Assembly (NCBI GenBank): GCA_016706365.1
Contig: JADJJU010000004.1
Coordinates: 1 to 29,486 of the forward strand
Direction: 5' to 3'
Length of the DNA stretch: 29,486 nucleotides
DNA from: Saprospiraceae bacterium
GTDB lineage: Bacteria > Bacteroidota > Bacteroidia > Chitinophagales > Saprospiraceae
Made by a program: the position numbers and the translations under genes. The notes under the pieces are model-generated. The model was not told the origin of the DNA. It saw only the letters and a program-made list of their open reading frames with translations, and ran no database searches. Shown here piece after piece: positions 9,211-18,372 of this stretch (positions are counted from its first letter, which is position 1; each line of letters opens with the position of its first letter).

Positions 9211-10058
9211 CTAAAATCCGCTGCAAATACTTCCCATATCCGCTTTTTCAAGCGCTTTAGCCAGGACTGATAATTGCTGCTTATCAATAAAGCCCATTCG
9301 GTAAGCCACTTCCTCAATACACCCAATTTTCAAGCCTTGTCTCTTTTCAATGACACGAACAAACTCAGTAGCATCGTGCAATGAATCAAAAGTCCCTGTA
9401 TCCAGCCAGGCAGTACCTCTATCCATAACTTCCACCTGAAGAAGACCTTTTTCCAGATAGTATTTATTTACATCAGTGATTTCATATTCTCCCCTTGGAC
9501 TGGGTTTCAGATTTTTCGCAACTTCAACTACAGAACTGTCATAGAAATAAAGCCCCGGAACTGCATAATTGGATTTAGGATGGCTGGGTTTTTCTTCAAT
9601 GGATAATGCCTTCATTTTCTCATCAAAAGCCACCACACCATAGCGCTCCGGATCGGCTACTTCGTAAGCAAAGACAATACCTCCGCTCGGTTTGTGCAAT
9701 TTTGAAGAGTTGTGGATAGCCTTGAACCATAGAAAATATTATCACCCAGTATCAGACAAACATCATCTCCGGCAATGAAAGGTTCCCCAATCACAAAGCC
9801 TGAGCCAGTCCATTGGGAATCTCCTGGATAGCATATTCAAACCGGCAACCGAGTTCTTCTCCGTTTCCCAGCAATCTTTTGAACTGAGGATTGTCTTCAG
9901 GAGTTGTGATGATCAAAATCTCCTGATGCCTGCCAGCATAAGAATCGAAATGGATAGTATATCATCGGTTTGTCATACCGGGACCAGCTGCTTTGAAATT
10001 CCTTGGTGATTAGATAAAGTCGGGTTCCGGATCCTCCTGCCAGTATGATACCTTTCAT
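9211..10058 (-). CDS. rfbA: Glucose-1-phosphate thymidylyltransferase, frameshifted
   Basis: The product joins dTTP and glucose 1-phosphate into dTDP-glucose, the first step to dTDP-rhamnose for surface polysaccharides. The start MKGIILAGGSGTRLY is the nucleotide-binding signature, followed by YDKPMIYYP, LMLAGI, ITTPEDNPQF, NGLAQAF and LGDNIFYGS. The open second half (9699-9211) has FAYEVADPERYGVVAFD, NYAVPGLYFYD, YEITDVNKYYL and RGTAWLDTGTFDSL. Several breaks cluster in the first 350 bases; the last residues are also shifted, so the true stop is a little uncertain. Length is about 285 residues, normal for the family. No rfbB, rfbC or rfbD neighbours are in the window. Downstream is the repeat-rich gap; upstream, 37 bases away, is a small co-directional gene. 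Confidence 0.88.
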
Positions 10059-10095
10059 TTGTTATGCATTTTTTGGAAGCTCAAGGTAAGTATTT

Positions 10096-10465
10096 TTAAA
10101 ATTTGTTGTCGCTGTAAAACAAATCCAGCACGATCTCTTTTCGCTCACTTGTCAACGTGTCGATCAGTGTGAGATGACACTTTTCATCTTTGATGGCAGA
10201 TTTGGGTATGCTGATGTACTCATTTTAACCAACCATTTCTATAACTAAAGTAAAAATCTTCACCTACTTTAATATCCCAGAATCTTTGAGAGGACTACCA
10301 TAGTAACATAGTTGTCCAAATGATAGCCATTAATTTTCATCAGTATTTGGGTCCTGAATTTTATGTAAAAACTCAACTCAGCAATTGTAGCTTCATAATC
10401 CTCTTCGAGTACCAAAGCAACAGAAGGGCAATCCCCAGCACGAGTATTTTAGCTGCAATTTTCAT
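10096..10465 (-). CDS. Small membrane-anchored or exported protein, unknown function, frameshifted
   Basis: I do not recognise the family. The start ATG at 10465 opens MKIAAKILVLGIALLLLWYS, a signal peptide or N-terminal anchor. Joined frames then give DYEATIAELSFYIK, INGYHLDNYVTMV, VGEDFYFSYRNGWLK, IPKSAIKDEKCHLTLIDTLT, SERKEIVLDLFYSDNKF and a TAA. The whole is about 120 residues with a short anchored N-terminus and a soluble tail facing the periplasm or surface. It lies 37 bases upstream of rfbA on the same strand and may share its transcript. At least two frame breaks are needed, so the exact protein is uncertain. Confidence 0.5.
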
Positions 10466-10489
10466 AGCAGATTTAGAACGAGGTTTTTA

Positions 10490-10690
10490 AAGCGCATTGT
10501 ACGCGGATGTTGTTCAACCCATGCCGAGGTTCGCATTGCTCACTGCGGCATCCAAGGACTTCAGGGTTGGATTTAGGTATTAGCACCTACCCCGGGTTGT
10601 ACCCGGGGTTATTCATGTGATGCCCCATTCGGTGCATGCGTACTCCCGGCTGTTCAGCCAGAAGCTAGCAGCCAGAAGCTAGCAGCCTTC
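10490..10690. repeat. REP-like palindromes and a 14-base tandem repeat
   Basis: A perfect hairpin CCCCGGGT-TGT-ACCCGGGG (10590-10608) is followed by TTATTCATGTG and an imperfect hairpin ATGCCCC-ATTC-GGTGCAT (about 10619-10636). This two-palindrome arrangement resembles REP-type elements. Just downstream AGCCAGAAGCTAGC occurs twice head-to-tail with no spacer (10656-10683). GC is clearly higher than in the neighbouring genes. No protein is evident. Confidence 0.55.
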
Positions 10691-10765
10691 TTTCAAATTC
10701 CACCAGAAATCATCTCACGATACTGTTATTTGAACGAAGTGATTCCGCAATTGGTTTTTGTTATT

Positions 10766-10773
10766 TAGCTTTG
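10766..10773 (+). promoter_or_regulatory. -7 promoter element for the RelA/SpoT gene
   Basis: TAGCTTTG fits TAnnTTTG and ends 32 bases before the ATG at 10806. TTG triplets lie upstream but closer than the usual 19-21 base spacing. Confidence 0.5.
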
Positions 10774-10805
10774 ATAAAAAATAAGGCCTTACCTTACTGA
10801 TATAT

Positions 10806-13030
10806 ATGGCGGAGCAGTTACTAATACACGATGATGAAAAGCTGATGATTCAGCGGGCTTACAGAAACCTTCTGCGTTCTCTGAAGGACAAAATGACGAC
10901 GGAGGACAAGAAGAATATCCGCCAGGCCTATGAACTAGCCGTACAGGCACACAGCAAACAACGCCGTAAATCAGGAGAACCTTATATCCTGCATCCCATT
11001 GAAGTTGCCAGAATTTGCGTGGAAGAAATCGGACTCGGTCCCACTGCTGTAGTTTGTGCCCTTTTGCATGATGTGGTTGAGGATACTGACGTTTCTCTGG
11101 GAGATATCAAAGTTCAGTTTGGAGAGAAAGTTTCCAAAATCGTAGATGGTCTGACCAAACTTGACGGAACTTATGATGTTGAAATCAGCCAGGCTGAAAA
11201 CTTTCGAAAAGTACTGAGTACACTTGTGGATGATGTGCGGGTAGTTCTGATTAAAATGGCAGACCGTCTGCATAATATGCGTACCCTGGGGTCTATGGCA
11301 AGGCATAAACAATTGAGGATCGCTGCAGAAACTACATATATATATGCCCCTCTTGCCCACAGATTGGGCTTGTACAATGTCAAAACGGAATTCCAGGACT
11401 TATCCATGAAGATCACCGAGCCGGATGCCTATCATCAAATTGCTCAGAAACTTCAGGAGACCAAAAAGGACAGGAACAATTATGTCAATGATTTCATCAA
11501 CCCATTGGATGAAGAATTAGCGTCCCTGAATATTCCTACAGAATTATCGGCAGGCCAAAGTCTATTCATTCTATCTGGAATAAAATCAAAGTCAAAAAAT
11601 CCCTTTCGAAGAAATATATGATCTGTTTGCTATCAGGATTATAGTAGATGTCCCTACAAAAACAGGAAAATCTGCTTGCTGGCAAGTGTATTCGGTAGTC
11701 ACAGACGTTTTCCACCCTATTCCCGAAAGATTGAAGGACTGGATAACTACAGCCAAATCAAATGGTTATGAGTCATTACATACAACTGTAATTGGTCCTA
11801 AGGGCAGATATGTGGAGGTACAGATTCGCAGCGAGAGATGGATGAGATCGCGAAAAAGGATTTGCCGCACACTGAAATACAAAGGGGTCAAACCCGGGGG
11901 CAAAATGTTTATGACAATTGGTTGGATAGTATTCGTGATATTTTAGATGATCCGGATAAGGACGCCCTGGATTTCATCAATGATTTTAAGACCAATCTCT
12001 TCAATGAGGAGGTCTATGTATATACACCTAAGGGAGAGATGAAGATCCTTCCGAAAGGAGCGACAGCATTAGAACACCTTTCCATATTCACACGAAGTCG
12101 GATATCATTGTTCCGCTATCAAAGTGAATAATAAGCTGGTCCCGATGGGATATAAAATCGACAATGGGGATCAAATCCATGTTACCACCAATAAAACCAA
12201 AAACCAAATGAAGCCTGGCTGAAAATGGTGGTCCAGCCGCGCAAAATCGAAAATCAGGACTGCTCTTAAAGAAGATAATAAGAAAAGAGCTGAAGATGGT
12301 AAAGATGCTTTGATTCGCAAGATGAAAGCAATGAAGGTGGAATATGAAGAAGGAACAGATTTTCTTTGTCAAATTCTGGGGCTGCAAAAGTAGGTTTGAA
12401 CTCCATTATGCAATAGCCCTAGGGGATATCGACCTTATTCATGGATGAAAAAATTCAGTGTGGAGAATGGCAAACTAATGCTCATATCCCAGGAGAATTT
12501 TATCAAATCTGATCAGGACCTGCATAAGACTCTCGCAGAGAAAACGGCTCAGCTTAAAGGCAAAAAGCAACCATCAATTTTTATAAATGGAGAACCCGGT
12601 GACCAGTACAATTATAGTCTGGCTTCATGTTGTAATCCACTGCTTGGTGATGATATTTTTGCATTTATTACAACGGCTTCACAGGTGTTAAGATATACAG
12701 GACTACCTGCAACAATGCTACCAATATGATGGCCAATTACGGTTATAGAATTATGAGAGCAGATTGGGCCGGTTCCAGCGATACAAGAATTTGTTGTAGA
12801 TCTTGTCATTACAGGTTGGATTCTGGACCAGGTGTAATCGAAAAACTTACAAATAAAATATCCACTTCGCTCGGTTATAATATCAGGTCCTTTTCCATTG
12901 AAGGTAAAGAGGGTTATTTTGAAGGCAAGGTAAGTCTGATCTCGTGTTGAATGTTGATCAGCTCAATCTGGTATCAACAGTATAAAAGCCTGGATGGCAT
13001 TTCTACTGTAACAAGAGTTGAAATAAATTT
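10806..13030 (+). CDS. spoT: Bifunctional (p)ppGpp synthetase/hydrolase (RelA/SpoT family), frameshifted
   Basis: The enzyme makes and degrades the alarmone (p)ppGpp and sets the stringent response. An N-terminal HD hydrolase (HPIEVARIC, CALLHDVVEDT, MADRLHNMRTL) covers the first 190 residues or so, with its metal-binding HD and ED intact, so hydrolase activity is expected. The synthetase follows: IPFEEIYDLFAIRIIVD, KSNGYESLHTTVIGP, VEVQIRSERMDEIA. Next is a TGS domain (VYVYTPKGEMKILPKGATAL), a conserved SLASCCNP..GDDIFAFITT segment, and a C-terminal ACT domain (GPGVIEKLTNKIST, LDGISTVTRVE). Length of about 740 residues is normal. Breaks occur near 11590 (one A short of the expected run), 11860, 12090, 12220, 12390, 12700, 12800 and 12950. 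The exact stop is blurred by a shift near 13030. The next gene is a Fur-family regulator. Confidence 0.92.
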
Positions 13031-13107
13031 TGTTAAACTTGCAGAACCCGGCTTAAGAATAGAAGCTCTATTTTATTTACTTGATAGATTTATCAATATA
13101 TACAAGA

Positions 13108-13538
13108 ATGAGAACGATAGCGGATGTCAAAATATTTTTTCAGCACATCTGGAGAAACATAGTTTTAAGAAAAACACCGGAGCGATATGCTATTCCGGGA
13201 AGAAATTTATAAATCGAACGGATCACTTCGACGCCGAGGCACTTTACATTCATGAAAACAACAATTACAGAGTAAGCCGTGCTACTGTTTACAATACACT
13301 TGAATTATTGGTTAGCTGGATCTGGTTAAAAACATCAGTTTGGCAAAAATCTTGCTCAGTACGAGAAATCTTATGGATACAAACAACACGACCATTTAAT
13401 TTGCGTGGATTGCGGGAGAGGTCAAAGAATTCTGTGACCCAAGAGTTCAGCAGATCAAAAGACATCATGGGAATAATGATGAATTTTAAAATTACACATC
13501 ACTCCCTAAATCTACGGACAATGCACTGCAGAATGTGA
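13108..13538 (+). CDS. fur: Fur-family metal-responsive repressor, frameshifted
   Basis: The product is a winged-helix regulator that binds DNA with a metal corepressor. The start MRTIADVKNIFSAHLEKHS leads into TPERYAIL, HFDAEALYIH, NNYRVSRATVYNTLELL (the recognition-helix region), then YGYKQHDHLICVDCG and THHSLNLYGQC, ending in a Cys-containing tail. The HDHLIC-DCG segment holds the metal-binding His residues and a CxxC-type pair, suggesting a structural zinc site. Length is about 140 residues, normal for Fur. Breaks include an extra T in a T-run near 13163 and a duplicated G near 13219. It lies about 80 bases after the RelA/SpoT gene on the same strand, an order I recall from other Bacteroidota. 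Whether it senses iron, zinc or peroxide cannot be told from the sequence. Confidence 0.85.
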
Positions 13539-13574
13539 GAGTAAGAAGAAAATGAAGGCCTCCGCAAGTATGTT

Positions 13575-13640
13575 TGCCAGTAGGGGCTAAAGCCAACTTC
13601 TAGATCCTTGGGCTTTGGCTTGTTCCGGCTGTGTGCCATT
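13575..13640. repeat. REP-like inverted repeat between convergent fur and glyA
   Basis: GGGGCTAAAGCC and, about 15 bases later, GGGCTTTGGC form an imperfect inverted repeat in a GC-richer spacer between two convergent genes. It could act as a bidirectional transcription stop, but no T-run supports that. Confidence 0.4.
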
Positions 13641-13654
13641 ACTTGAGGCCGGAG

Positions 13655-14944
13655 CTAAAAGCAGTTTTGCGCTTCCACGCTCATCTCCCCCAATGGAAAT
13701 GCAGCCATCATTGCTTCACATCCGCTTCAGATTACTTAAGTAGGTTTCCATCATCATGATGACGAACCACACTATCCATCCATTCAACAATTTGAAGGCA
13801 TTCATTCTTGCCTAAACCTCTGGAAGTAATAGCTGCGGTGCCCACTCTGATTCCCGAGGTAACCATAGGGAGGCAGTGTCAAAAGAACCATATTTTTGTT
13901 AACAGTAATATCTGCTTTGCCCCAGAGCCTCTTCAGCGAGTTTACCATTAATATTTTTAGATCGCAAGTCTATGAGCATCAGGTGATTGCTGGTTCCTCC
14001 TGAAATAACTTTGTATCCCATATCCATGAATGCCTGCGCCATCACAGCTGCATTTTCAATTACCTTTTACCATATTCTTTGAAAGAAGGTTGCAATGCTT
14101 CAGCAAAAGCTACTGCTTTGGATGCTATCACATGCTCAGGGGACCACCCTGCATTCCGGGAAAACACCGGAATTCAAAATGGCAGACATTTTATAGGCGA
14201 TCCTTTTGAAGTGACTCTTCCCCAGGGATTATCAAAATTCTGTCCCATCATGATGATTCCACCACGCGGACCTCTTAGTGTTTTTATGTGTAGTTGAGGT
14301 AATAATATGGCAATGTTGCATGGGATCATTCCAGTAATCCTGTGGCAATCAATCCGGCAGGGTGAGCTATATCGGCAAGTAATAGTGCCCCCACTTCATC
14401 TGCAATCGCTCTGAATCGGGCATAATCCCAGTCCCTTGCATAAGCAGAAGCTCCGCAAATAATCAATTTGGGCTGATGAGCCCTTGCTTTTTCTGCCACC
14501 TTGTCCATGTCTATTAATCCGGTTTCTTCTTCTACCCCATAGAAATAAGGTTTGTAAACTTTACCGGAATAATTAACGGGCGACCCATGTGATAAATGGC
14601 CTCCATGTGATAAGTCAAAACCCAAAATTGCGTCTCCCGGCTGCAAACATGCCAGGAAAACTGCTGCGTTTGCCTGCGCACCTGAATGGGGCTGAACATT
14701 GGCAAAAGCTGCTCCAAATAATTCTTTTAATCTGTCTATTGCCAACTGCTCTACTTCATCCACTACTTCACAACCACCGTAATATCTTGCCTTCGGATAT
14801 CCTTCAGCATATTTATTTGTCAGGCAACTTCCCATAGCACGCAGTACATCCTGAGAAACAAAGTTCTCTGAAGCTATCAATTCGATACCATTCAATTGGC
14901 GTTGGTATTCCTTTTCAATCAGGTCAAAAAATGATATCAGACAT
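13655..14944 (-). CDS. glyA: Serine hydroxymethyltransferase, frameshifted
   Basis: This PLP enzyme interconverts serine and glycine with tetrahydrofolate and supplies one-carbon units. From the ATG at 14944 (MSDIIF) it reads GIELIASENFVSQDVLRAMG, LTNKYAEGYPKARYYGGCE, NVQPHSGAQANAAVFLACLQ, FDLSHGGHLSHGSPVNYSG, LLLADIAHPAGLIATGLL, the PLP-lysine motif THKTLRGPRGG, VFPGMQGGPLEHVIA, GGTSNHLMLIDLRS, GIRVGTAAITSRG and an ending AAFPLGEMSVEAQNCF. All key motifs are present and the length of about 429 residues is normal. An extra T in a T-run right after the start (near 14935) breaks the first codons; further breaks lie near 14330, 14070, 13910 and 13730. It has its own promoter element and converges with fur. 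Confidence 0.93.
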
Positions 14945-14966
14945 GGTCAATAGTTGATTTAGACTG

Positions 14967-14974
14967 CAAAAGTA
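14967..14974 (-). promoter_or_regulatory. -7 promoter element for glyA
   Basis: On the minus strand TACTTTTG fits TAnnTTTG and ends 22 bases before the glyA ATG. No convincing -33 TTG is seen. Confidence 0.6.
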
Positions 14975-15093
14975 CAGCTTTGAATTATTGTTTCCGCTAT
15001 CTGATTTACAAATTAGGAACTTAAAAAAGTCAATTTGGGATGACCTGACATCACAATTCTTGTGAAAAATGAAACAATTTTCCAGGAAGAAGA

Positions 15094-16059
15094 TTACATC
15101 AAATTCTCAATCACTTTATCCTCACTGATACCTTCTGCCTCTGCTTTGAAATTGCGAACAATCCTGTGGCGAAGGACATAAGAGGCTATTGCTCTGACAT
15201 CTTCAATGTCCGGAGAATATTTACCATTGATGGCTGCATGACATTTAGCTCCTAATACCAGGTATTGAGAAGCTCTCGGGCCTGCTCCCCATGAGATGTA
15301 ATCATTGACAAATTGGGTGGCTTTCGGTGTATTCGGACGGGATTTTGCCACTAGTGTTACAGCATATTCCAACACATTATCTGCGATAGGGATATTTCTG
15401 ATCAATTCCTGAAATGCCATGATTTGATTGGAAGTAACAATGTGTTTGAGGTCATATTTGATATTGGAAGTGGTATCTTTTACAACTTTGATCTCCTCTT
15501 CGTAACTTGGATATTCCAGAGGAATATTAAACATAAAACGGTCTAATTGAGCTTCCGGAAGCGGATAAGTACCTTCCTGCTCAATAGGGTTTTGTGTTGC
15601 TAAAACAAAGAATGGTTTTGGTAAAATATGTCTGTTACCACTTACAGTCACTGATCTTTCCTGCATTGCTTCAAGTAGCGCTGCCTGAGTTTTGGGAGGA
15701 GTTCTGTTAATCTCATCCGCCAGTACAATATTGGAAAATAAAGGGCCCCTGTTGAATCTGAAATGTCTGTCCTCATCTAATATTTCTGAACCCGTTATAT
15801 CACTTGGCATCAAGTCCGGAGTAAATTGAATTCTTTTGAAATCTAATTCCAGCACTTCTGCAATAGTACTTACCAACAATGTTTTAGCCAGTCCTGGTAC
15901 ACCAACCAGCAAGCTGTGACCATTACTAAATAATGAAATAATTACAGCGCGAACCACTTCATCCTGTCCGATAATTACTTTTCCAATTTCTTTTTTCAGG
16001 TCTTTATATGACTGAGCCAGAGCATCAACTGCTTCAACTTCAGATTTGTAAGCGATCAT
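15094..16059 (-). CDS. MoxR-family AAA+ ATPase
   Basis: The frame is fully open for 321 residues, normal for the family. MoxR ATPases act as chaperone-like remodellers that help metal insertion or assembly of partner proteins, often ones with VWA domains. Walker A is GVPGLAKT (about residues 58-65), Walker B is IVLADEINR, followed by TPPKTQAALLEAMQERSVTV, the sensor segment FVLATQNPIEQEGTYPLPEA and LDRFMF. The C-terminal lid carries SWGAGPRASQYLVLGAK and ASYVLRHRI. No VWA or DUF58 partner gene lies next to it here, so its client is unknown. A TAnnTTTG element lies 29 bases upstream. It is one of only two long genes in the window without a frame break. Confidence 0.95.
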   Translation of the reverse strand: MIAYKSEVEAVDALAQSYKDLKKEIGKVIIGQDEVVRAVIISLFSNGHSLLVGVPGLAKTLLVSTIAEVLELDFKRIQFTPDLMPSDITGSEILDEDRHFRFNRGPLFSNIVLADEINRTPPKTQAALLEAMQERSVTVSGNRHILPKPFFVLATQNPIEQEGTYPLPEAQLDRFMFNIPLEYPSYEEEIKVVKDTTSNIKYDLKHIVTSNQIMAFQELIRNIPIADNVLEYAVTLVAKSRPNTPKATQFVNDYISWGAGPRASQYLVLGAKCHAAINGKYSPDIEDVRAIASYVLRHRIVRNFKAEAEGISEDKVIENLM

Positions 16060-16088
16060 AAAATGTAGTTTAACGTCATGTGAAGGGT

Positions 16089-16096
16089 CAAAAATA
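16089..16096 (-). promoter_or_regulatory. -7 promoter element for the MoxR gene
   Basis: The minus strand reads TATTTTTG, fitting TAnnTTTG, and ends 29 bases before the ATG at 16059. Confidence 0.5.
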
Positions 16097-16242
16097 GGAA
16101 ATACCCTGCATTAACGAAATATTCGGGGCTTATGTTTTACTTGTAGGAAATGTACTTGGGAGTAATTAGGAGTGATGTCTTGCTGCGCCTGCGCCTTGCC
16201 AGGTGATGTTTCTTCATAGCTATGCCACAAAGAAGTGATGTT

Positions 16243-16282
16243 TCCACAATAATTATCTGCTTCGCAGTCAATTTATTGTGGA
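16243..16282. repeat. Nested hairpin
   Basis: Perfect 10-base arms TCCACAATAA (16243-16252) and TTATTGTGGA (16273-16282) enclose 20 bases that hold a second hairpin, CTGC-TTC-GCAG. No T-run follows on either strand. Confidence 0.55.
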
Positions 16283-16419
16283 GTTGATGTGCTCGCGGAG
16301 CTCGCGGCTGGGTGTAAAGTATTGAGTGTGGGTTTTGTAGGAGTGAGGAGTTTCTCCAAAGCAATCACGGACTGTTAAACAGGCTGTTTCCTTGAAGCTT
16401 GAAGCTTCTTCCATGCTTT

Positions 16420-17029
16420 TCAGCTCAATTTCCTCAACCAAAACTCCATCAGCTTGTCACTTTGCCCATTTCTCCTACATCTGCCCAGCTCATAGTTGTC
16501 TTAAGTTCGGGTACTTTTGTATATCCTCTTTTATTCCAAAATGCATCATTCGGTCTGTAATCTTTCGGTTGATAAGGGTGAGTGTTTCCTCTATTGACAG
16601 CACAAAAACTAGTCCATTCGTACTCTCCAAATGAGCTTGCATGTTTTTCTCTTTCATCAAAAAATAGATGCCCCAGTCCCAGGCCCTGTATGGTTTCAAG
16701 ACGATACTCTCCCAAAATAGAACACTTTCTCCATCTCCGGTCCTTCCTTTTCGAATGGTTCTCTGACTTCAGCGATTTCATCAGCCAGTGGAAGACAAGT
16801 TGTGGCACCTATGATTTATCGCCGTCATAAACAGTCAGAGCCATTGATCTGTCTGAATCAGCGTAAGTCTGAAGATATTTCATCTCATAAGATAAATCTC
16901 ACCATCATACAGGTAAGGAAATTCACGGAACACATCCATTCTCATCTGAGCCAGATCTTCAAATACATGGGCAATCGCAGCTCCTTTGTATTTTCTGAAT
17001 TGAAGTCTTGATTTTACATCTTCTGTCAT
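16420..17029 (-). CDS. GNAT-family N-acetyltransferase, frameshifted
   Basis: GNAT enzymes move an acetyl group from acetyl-CoA to an amine; the substrate is unknown here. The start MTEDVKSRLQFRKYKG leads into MRMDVFREFPYLYDGE, ALTVYDGDK, an ATTCLPLADE segment, VFYFGESIVL, YR..GLGHLFFDEREKHA (the acetyl-CoA-binding loop region), SFCAVNRGNTHP, FWNKRGYTKVPELKTTMSW and a final MEFWLRKLS. The FWxKRGY--------SWxDxGE ending is what I recall for a subgroup of bacterial GNATs. Length is about 202 residues. Breaks lie near 16880, 16810, 16700 and 16450. The ATG begins one base after the stop of the NTF2-like gene, so the two are probably translationally coupled. Confidence 0.75.
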
Positions 17030-17030
17030 C

Positions 17031-17429
17031 TCATGATACCAGTTTTATCCATTGCTGAAGATTATAATAAGTGGTCACTTTGCTGATAAGCCCATCTCTT
17101 AATTCTAAAAAAGCTGCAGCAGGTAAGACATATTTTTGCCCCTTTGCTTCAGGAAATCCCTCATCTCCCTCTTTATAAATTCCATGGACCATGAAAGATG
17201 CAGCAATTTTTTCCGGATAGCTGCTGCTATAAAGTACTATATCTTTCAATTCTTCTGAGTAACATCGATCCATATCTGCCATGAAAACTGTAAATGCTTC
17301 TTTCCCTAATCTGCTTTCTCCCTGATTGGGTTCATGAGCGATGTTCGGATGAACCAGGGCCAGCATCGCATCCCAGTTTTGCTGATTAAAAGCTTCATAA
17401 TACTTTTCTACAATTTCTATTGAGTTCAT
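17031..17429 (-). CDS. NTF2-like (SnoaL/ketosteroid-isomerase fold) protein
   Basis: This intact 132-residue frame starts MNSIEIVEKYYEAFNQQNWD and contains MLALVHPNIAHEPNQGESR, GKEAFTVFMADMDRCYSEEL, IAASFMVHGIYKEGDEGFPE and a final LRDGLISKVTTYYNLQQWIK. The pattern of an N-terminal helix pair, a H-x-N loop and a late GLI-K-TTYYN strand is typical of the cone-shaped NTF2 fold used by SnoaL-type cyclases, isomerases and many proteins of unknown role. I cannot name its ligand. It has its own TAnnTTTG element, sits 38 bases after truA, and is followed after one base by the GNAT gene; the tight spacing implies a shared pathway. Confidence 0.8.
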   Translation of the reverse strand: MNSIEIVEKYYEAFNQQNWDAMLALVHPNIAHEPNQGESRLGKEAFTVFMADMDRCYSEELKDIVLYSSSYPEKIAASFMVHGIYKEGDEGFPEAKGQKYVLPAAAFLELRDGLISKVTTYYNLQQWIKLVS

Positions 17430-17448
17430 AAATTATTTTTAGAGGGTT

Positions 17449-17456
17449 CAAATGTA
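17449..17456 (-). promoter_or_regulatory. -7 promoter element for the NTF2-GNAT pair
   Basis: The minus strand reads TACATTTG, fitting TAnnTTTG, and ends 19 bases before the NTF2-like ATG. It lies in the 38-base gap after truA, which suggests that the pair can be transcribed apart from truA. Confidence 0.6.
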
Positions 17457-17467
17457 ATATCTGTGAA

Positions 17468-18269
17468 TTACTCCACAGGTATCCAGCCATTTTCTATCTG
17501 ATGAATAGATTCAAAAAATGATTGCTGTTCTAAGTCCAGGTATGGATAAATCACTTTTGTAAGATACAAACCCTGAGGATATGCAGTCACCAAAGGATTC
17601 GGTGTAATCCGGTTTTTTAATTGATATTCAAATGTTCCACCTTAAATTACCTGGCCTATTTGCAATAATTGTCCCATAATAATTCGAATCATTCCGCTTA
17701 GAAATCTATTGGATTTAATCTGAAACCGGATTCTGTTTCCCTTTTCATTCCTGAATAAAGTGGCTGAGCTTACTTTACAAATGGTCAAGTTTTGTCTCAG
17801 CGGAGTTTTACAAAGTCCATAATAATCATCGTACTGAGGCAAGAGTGCCACTGCCTGACTCATTTTTTGCAAATCCATATCCGGAAATTCATACAAAGCA
17901 CTCAAGCCATGCAAAAAGGCTCTTTATAGGTATGTATAAAGTAATTGTAAGTCCTTTCCACTGCATCAAACCGGGTATGCGCATTTTCTGCAACAGGCAC
18001 TATATCGAAAATTGCAATATCCATGGGTAGTCGCTTATTGAATCTGAATTTGAGATCAAATCCCAAATCTTCGTTCATATCCACATGCATGAAATATTGA
18101 CTGGCATGAACAAATGCATCCGTCCTCCCACATCCGGTCACAAATACCTTTTTTTCAATACCTCACTGAGCAGATTCTCGATGGTCTCCTGCACACTGAT
18201 CGCTGAAATCTGCCGCTGCCAACCATGATATTGACGGCCATCATAAGCCAGATGAATAAAAAATCTCAA
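17468..18269 (-). CDS. truA: tRNA pseudouridine synthase TruA-like, frameshifted
   Basis: TruA makes pseudouridine at tRNA positions 38-40. The start is best placed at a TTG (18269) giving LRFFIHLAYDGRQYHGWQRQ, then SVQETIENLLSEVL, the catalytic segment TGCGRTDAFVHASQYFMHVD, RFNKRLPMDIAIFDI, HTRFDAVERTYNYFIHTYKE, and the C-terminal half DDYYGLCKT, RFQIKSNRFLSGMIRIIMGQ and a final GWIPVE. The catalytic Asp (GRTDA) is present, but the usual Gly of GRTD(A/T)GVHA is Phe. A T-run one base short near 17917 and a shift near 17640 break the frame. Length is about 267 residues, normal. The Phe variant may mark a Bacteroidota TruA-like paralogue rather than canonical TruA. Confidence 0.85.
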
Positions 18270-18291
18270 GGCGCTAATATTTTATACCCGG

Positions 18292-18299
18292 CGAAGGTA
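18292..18299 (-). promoter_or_regulatory. Probable -7 promoter element for truA
   Basis: The minus strand reads TACCTTCG, one mismatch from TAnnTTTG, ending 22 bases before the proposed TTG start. The palindrome TGCTAAT-CT-ATTAGCA (18328-18343) lies about 30 bases further upstream. Confidence 0.4.
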
Positions 18300-18327
18300 G
18301 CCATTTCCCATTTCTTCTATTGGTAAT

Positions 18328-18343
18328 GCTAATCTATTAGCAA
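18328..18343. promoter_or_regulatory. Palindrome upstream of truA, possible operator
   Basis: TGCTAAT-CT-ATTAGCA has perfect 7-base arms. It lies where an upstream regulator site could sit relative to the proposed truA -7 element. Its function is inferred from position only. Confidence 0.35.
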
Positions 18344-18372
18344 TCACACCCTATTCAATGGTTATTCATTTT

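Larger units (their letters stand above)
16060..16419. other. Intergenic region with nested hairpin
   Basis: No gene is visible. It contains the MoxR promoter element, the nested hairpin at 16243-16282, a local repeat of CTCGCGG (about 16290-16307), and GAAGCTT repeats near 16391-16408 just after the GNAT stop. No tRNA-like fold was recognised. Confidence 0.5.

Noticed and set aside
12951..13538. Single 195-codon protein spanning the end of the RelA/SpoT gene and the Fur gene
   Set aside because: It is an artificial fusion made by frame breaks: its first part is the ACT-domain end and its later part holds shifted Fur sequence.
15051..15065. TCACAA-TTC-TTGTGA hairpin after the MoxR stop as a terminator
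   Set aside because: It has no T-run downstream on the minus strand and the stem is only 6 bp.
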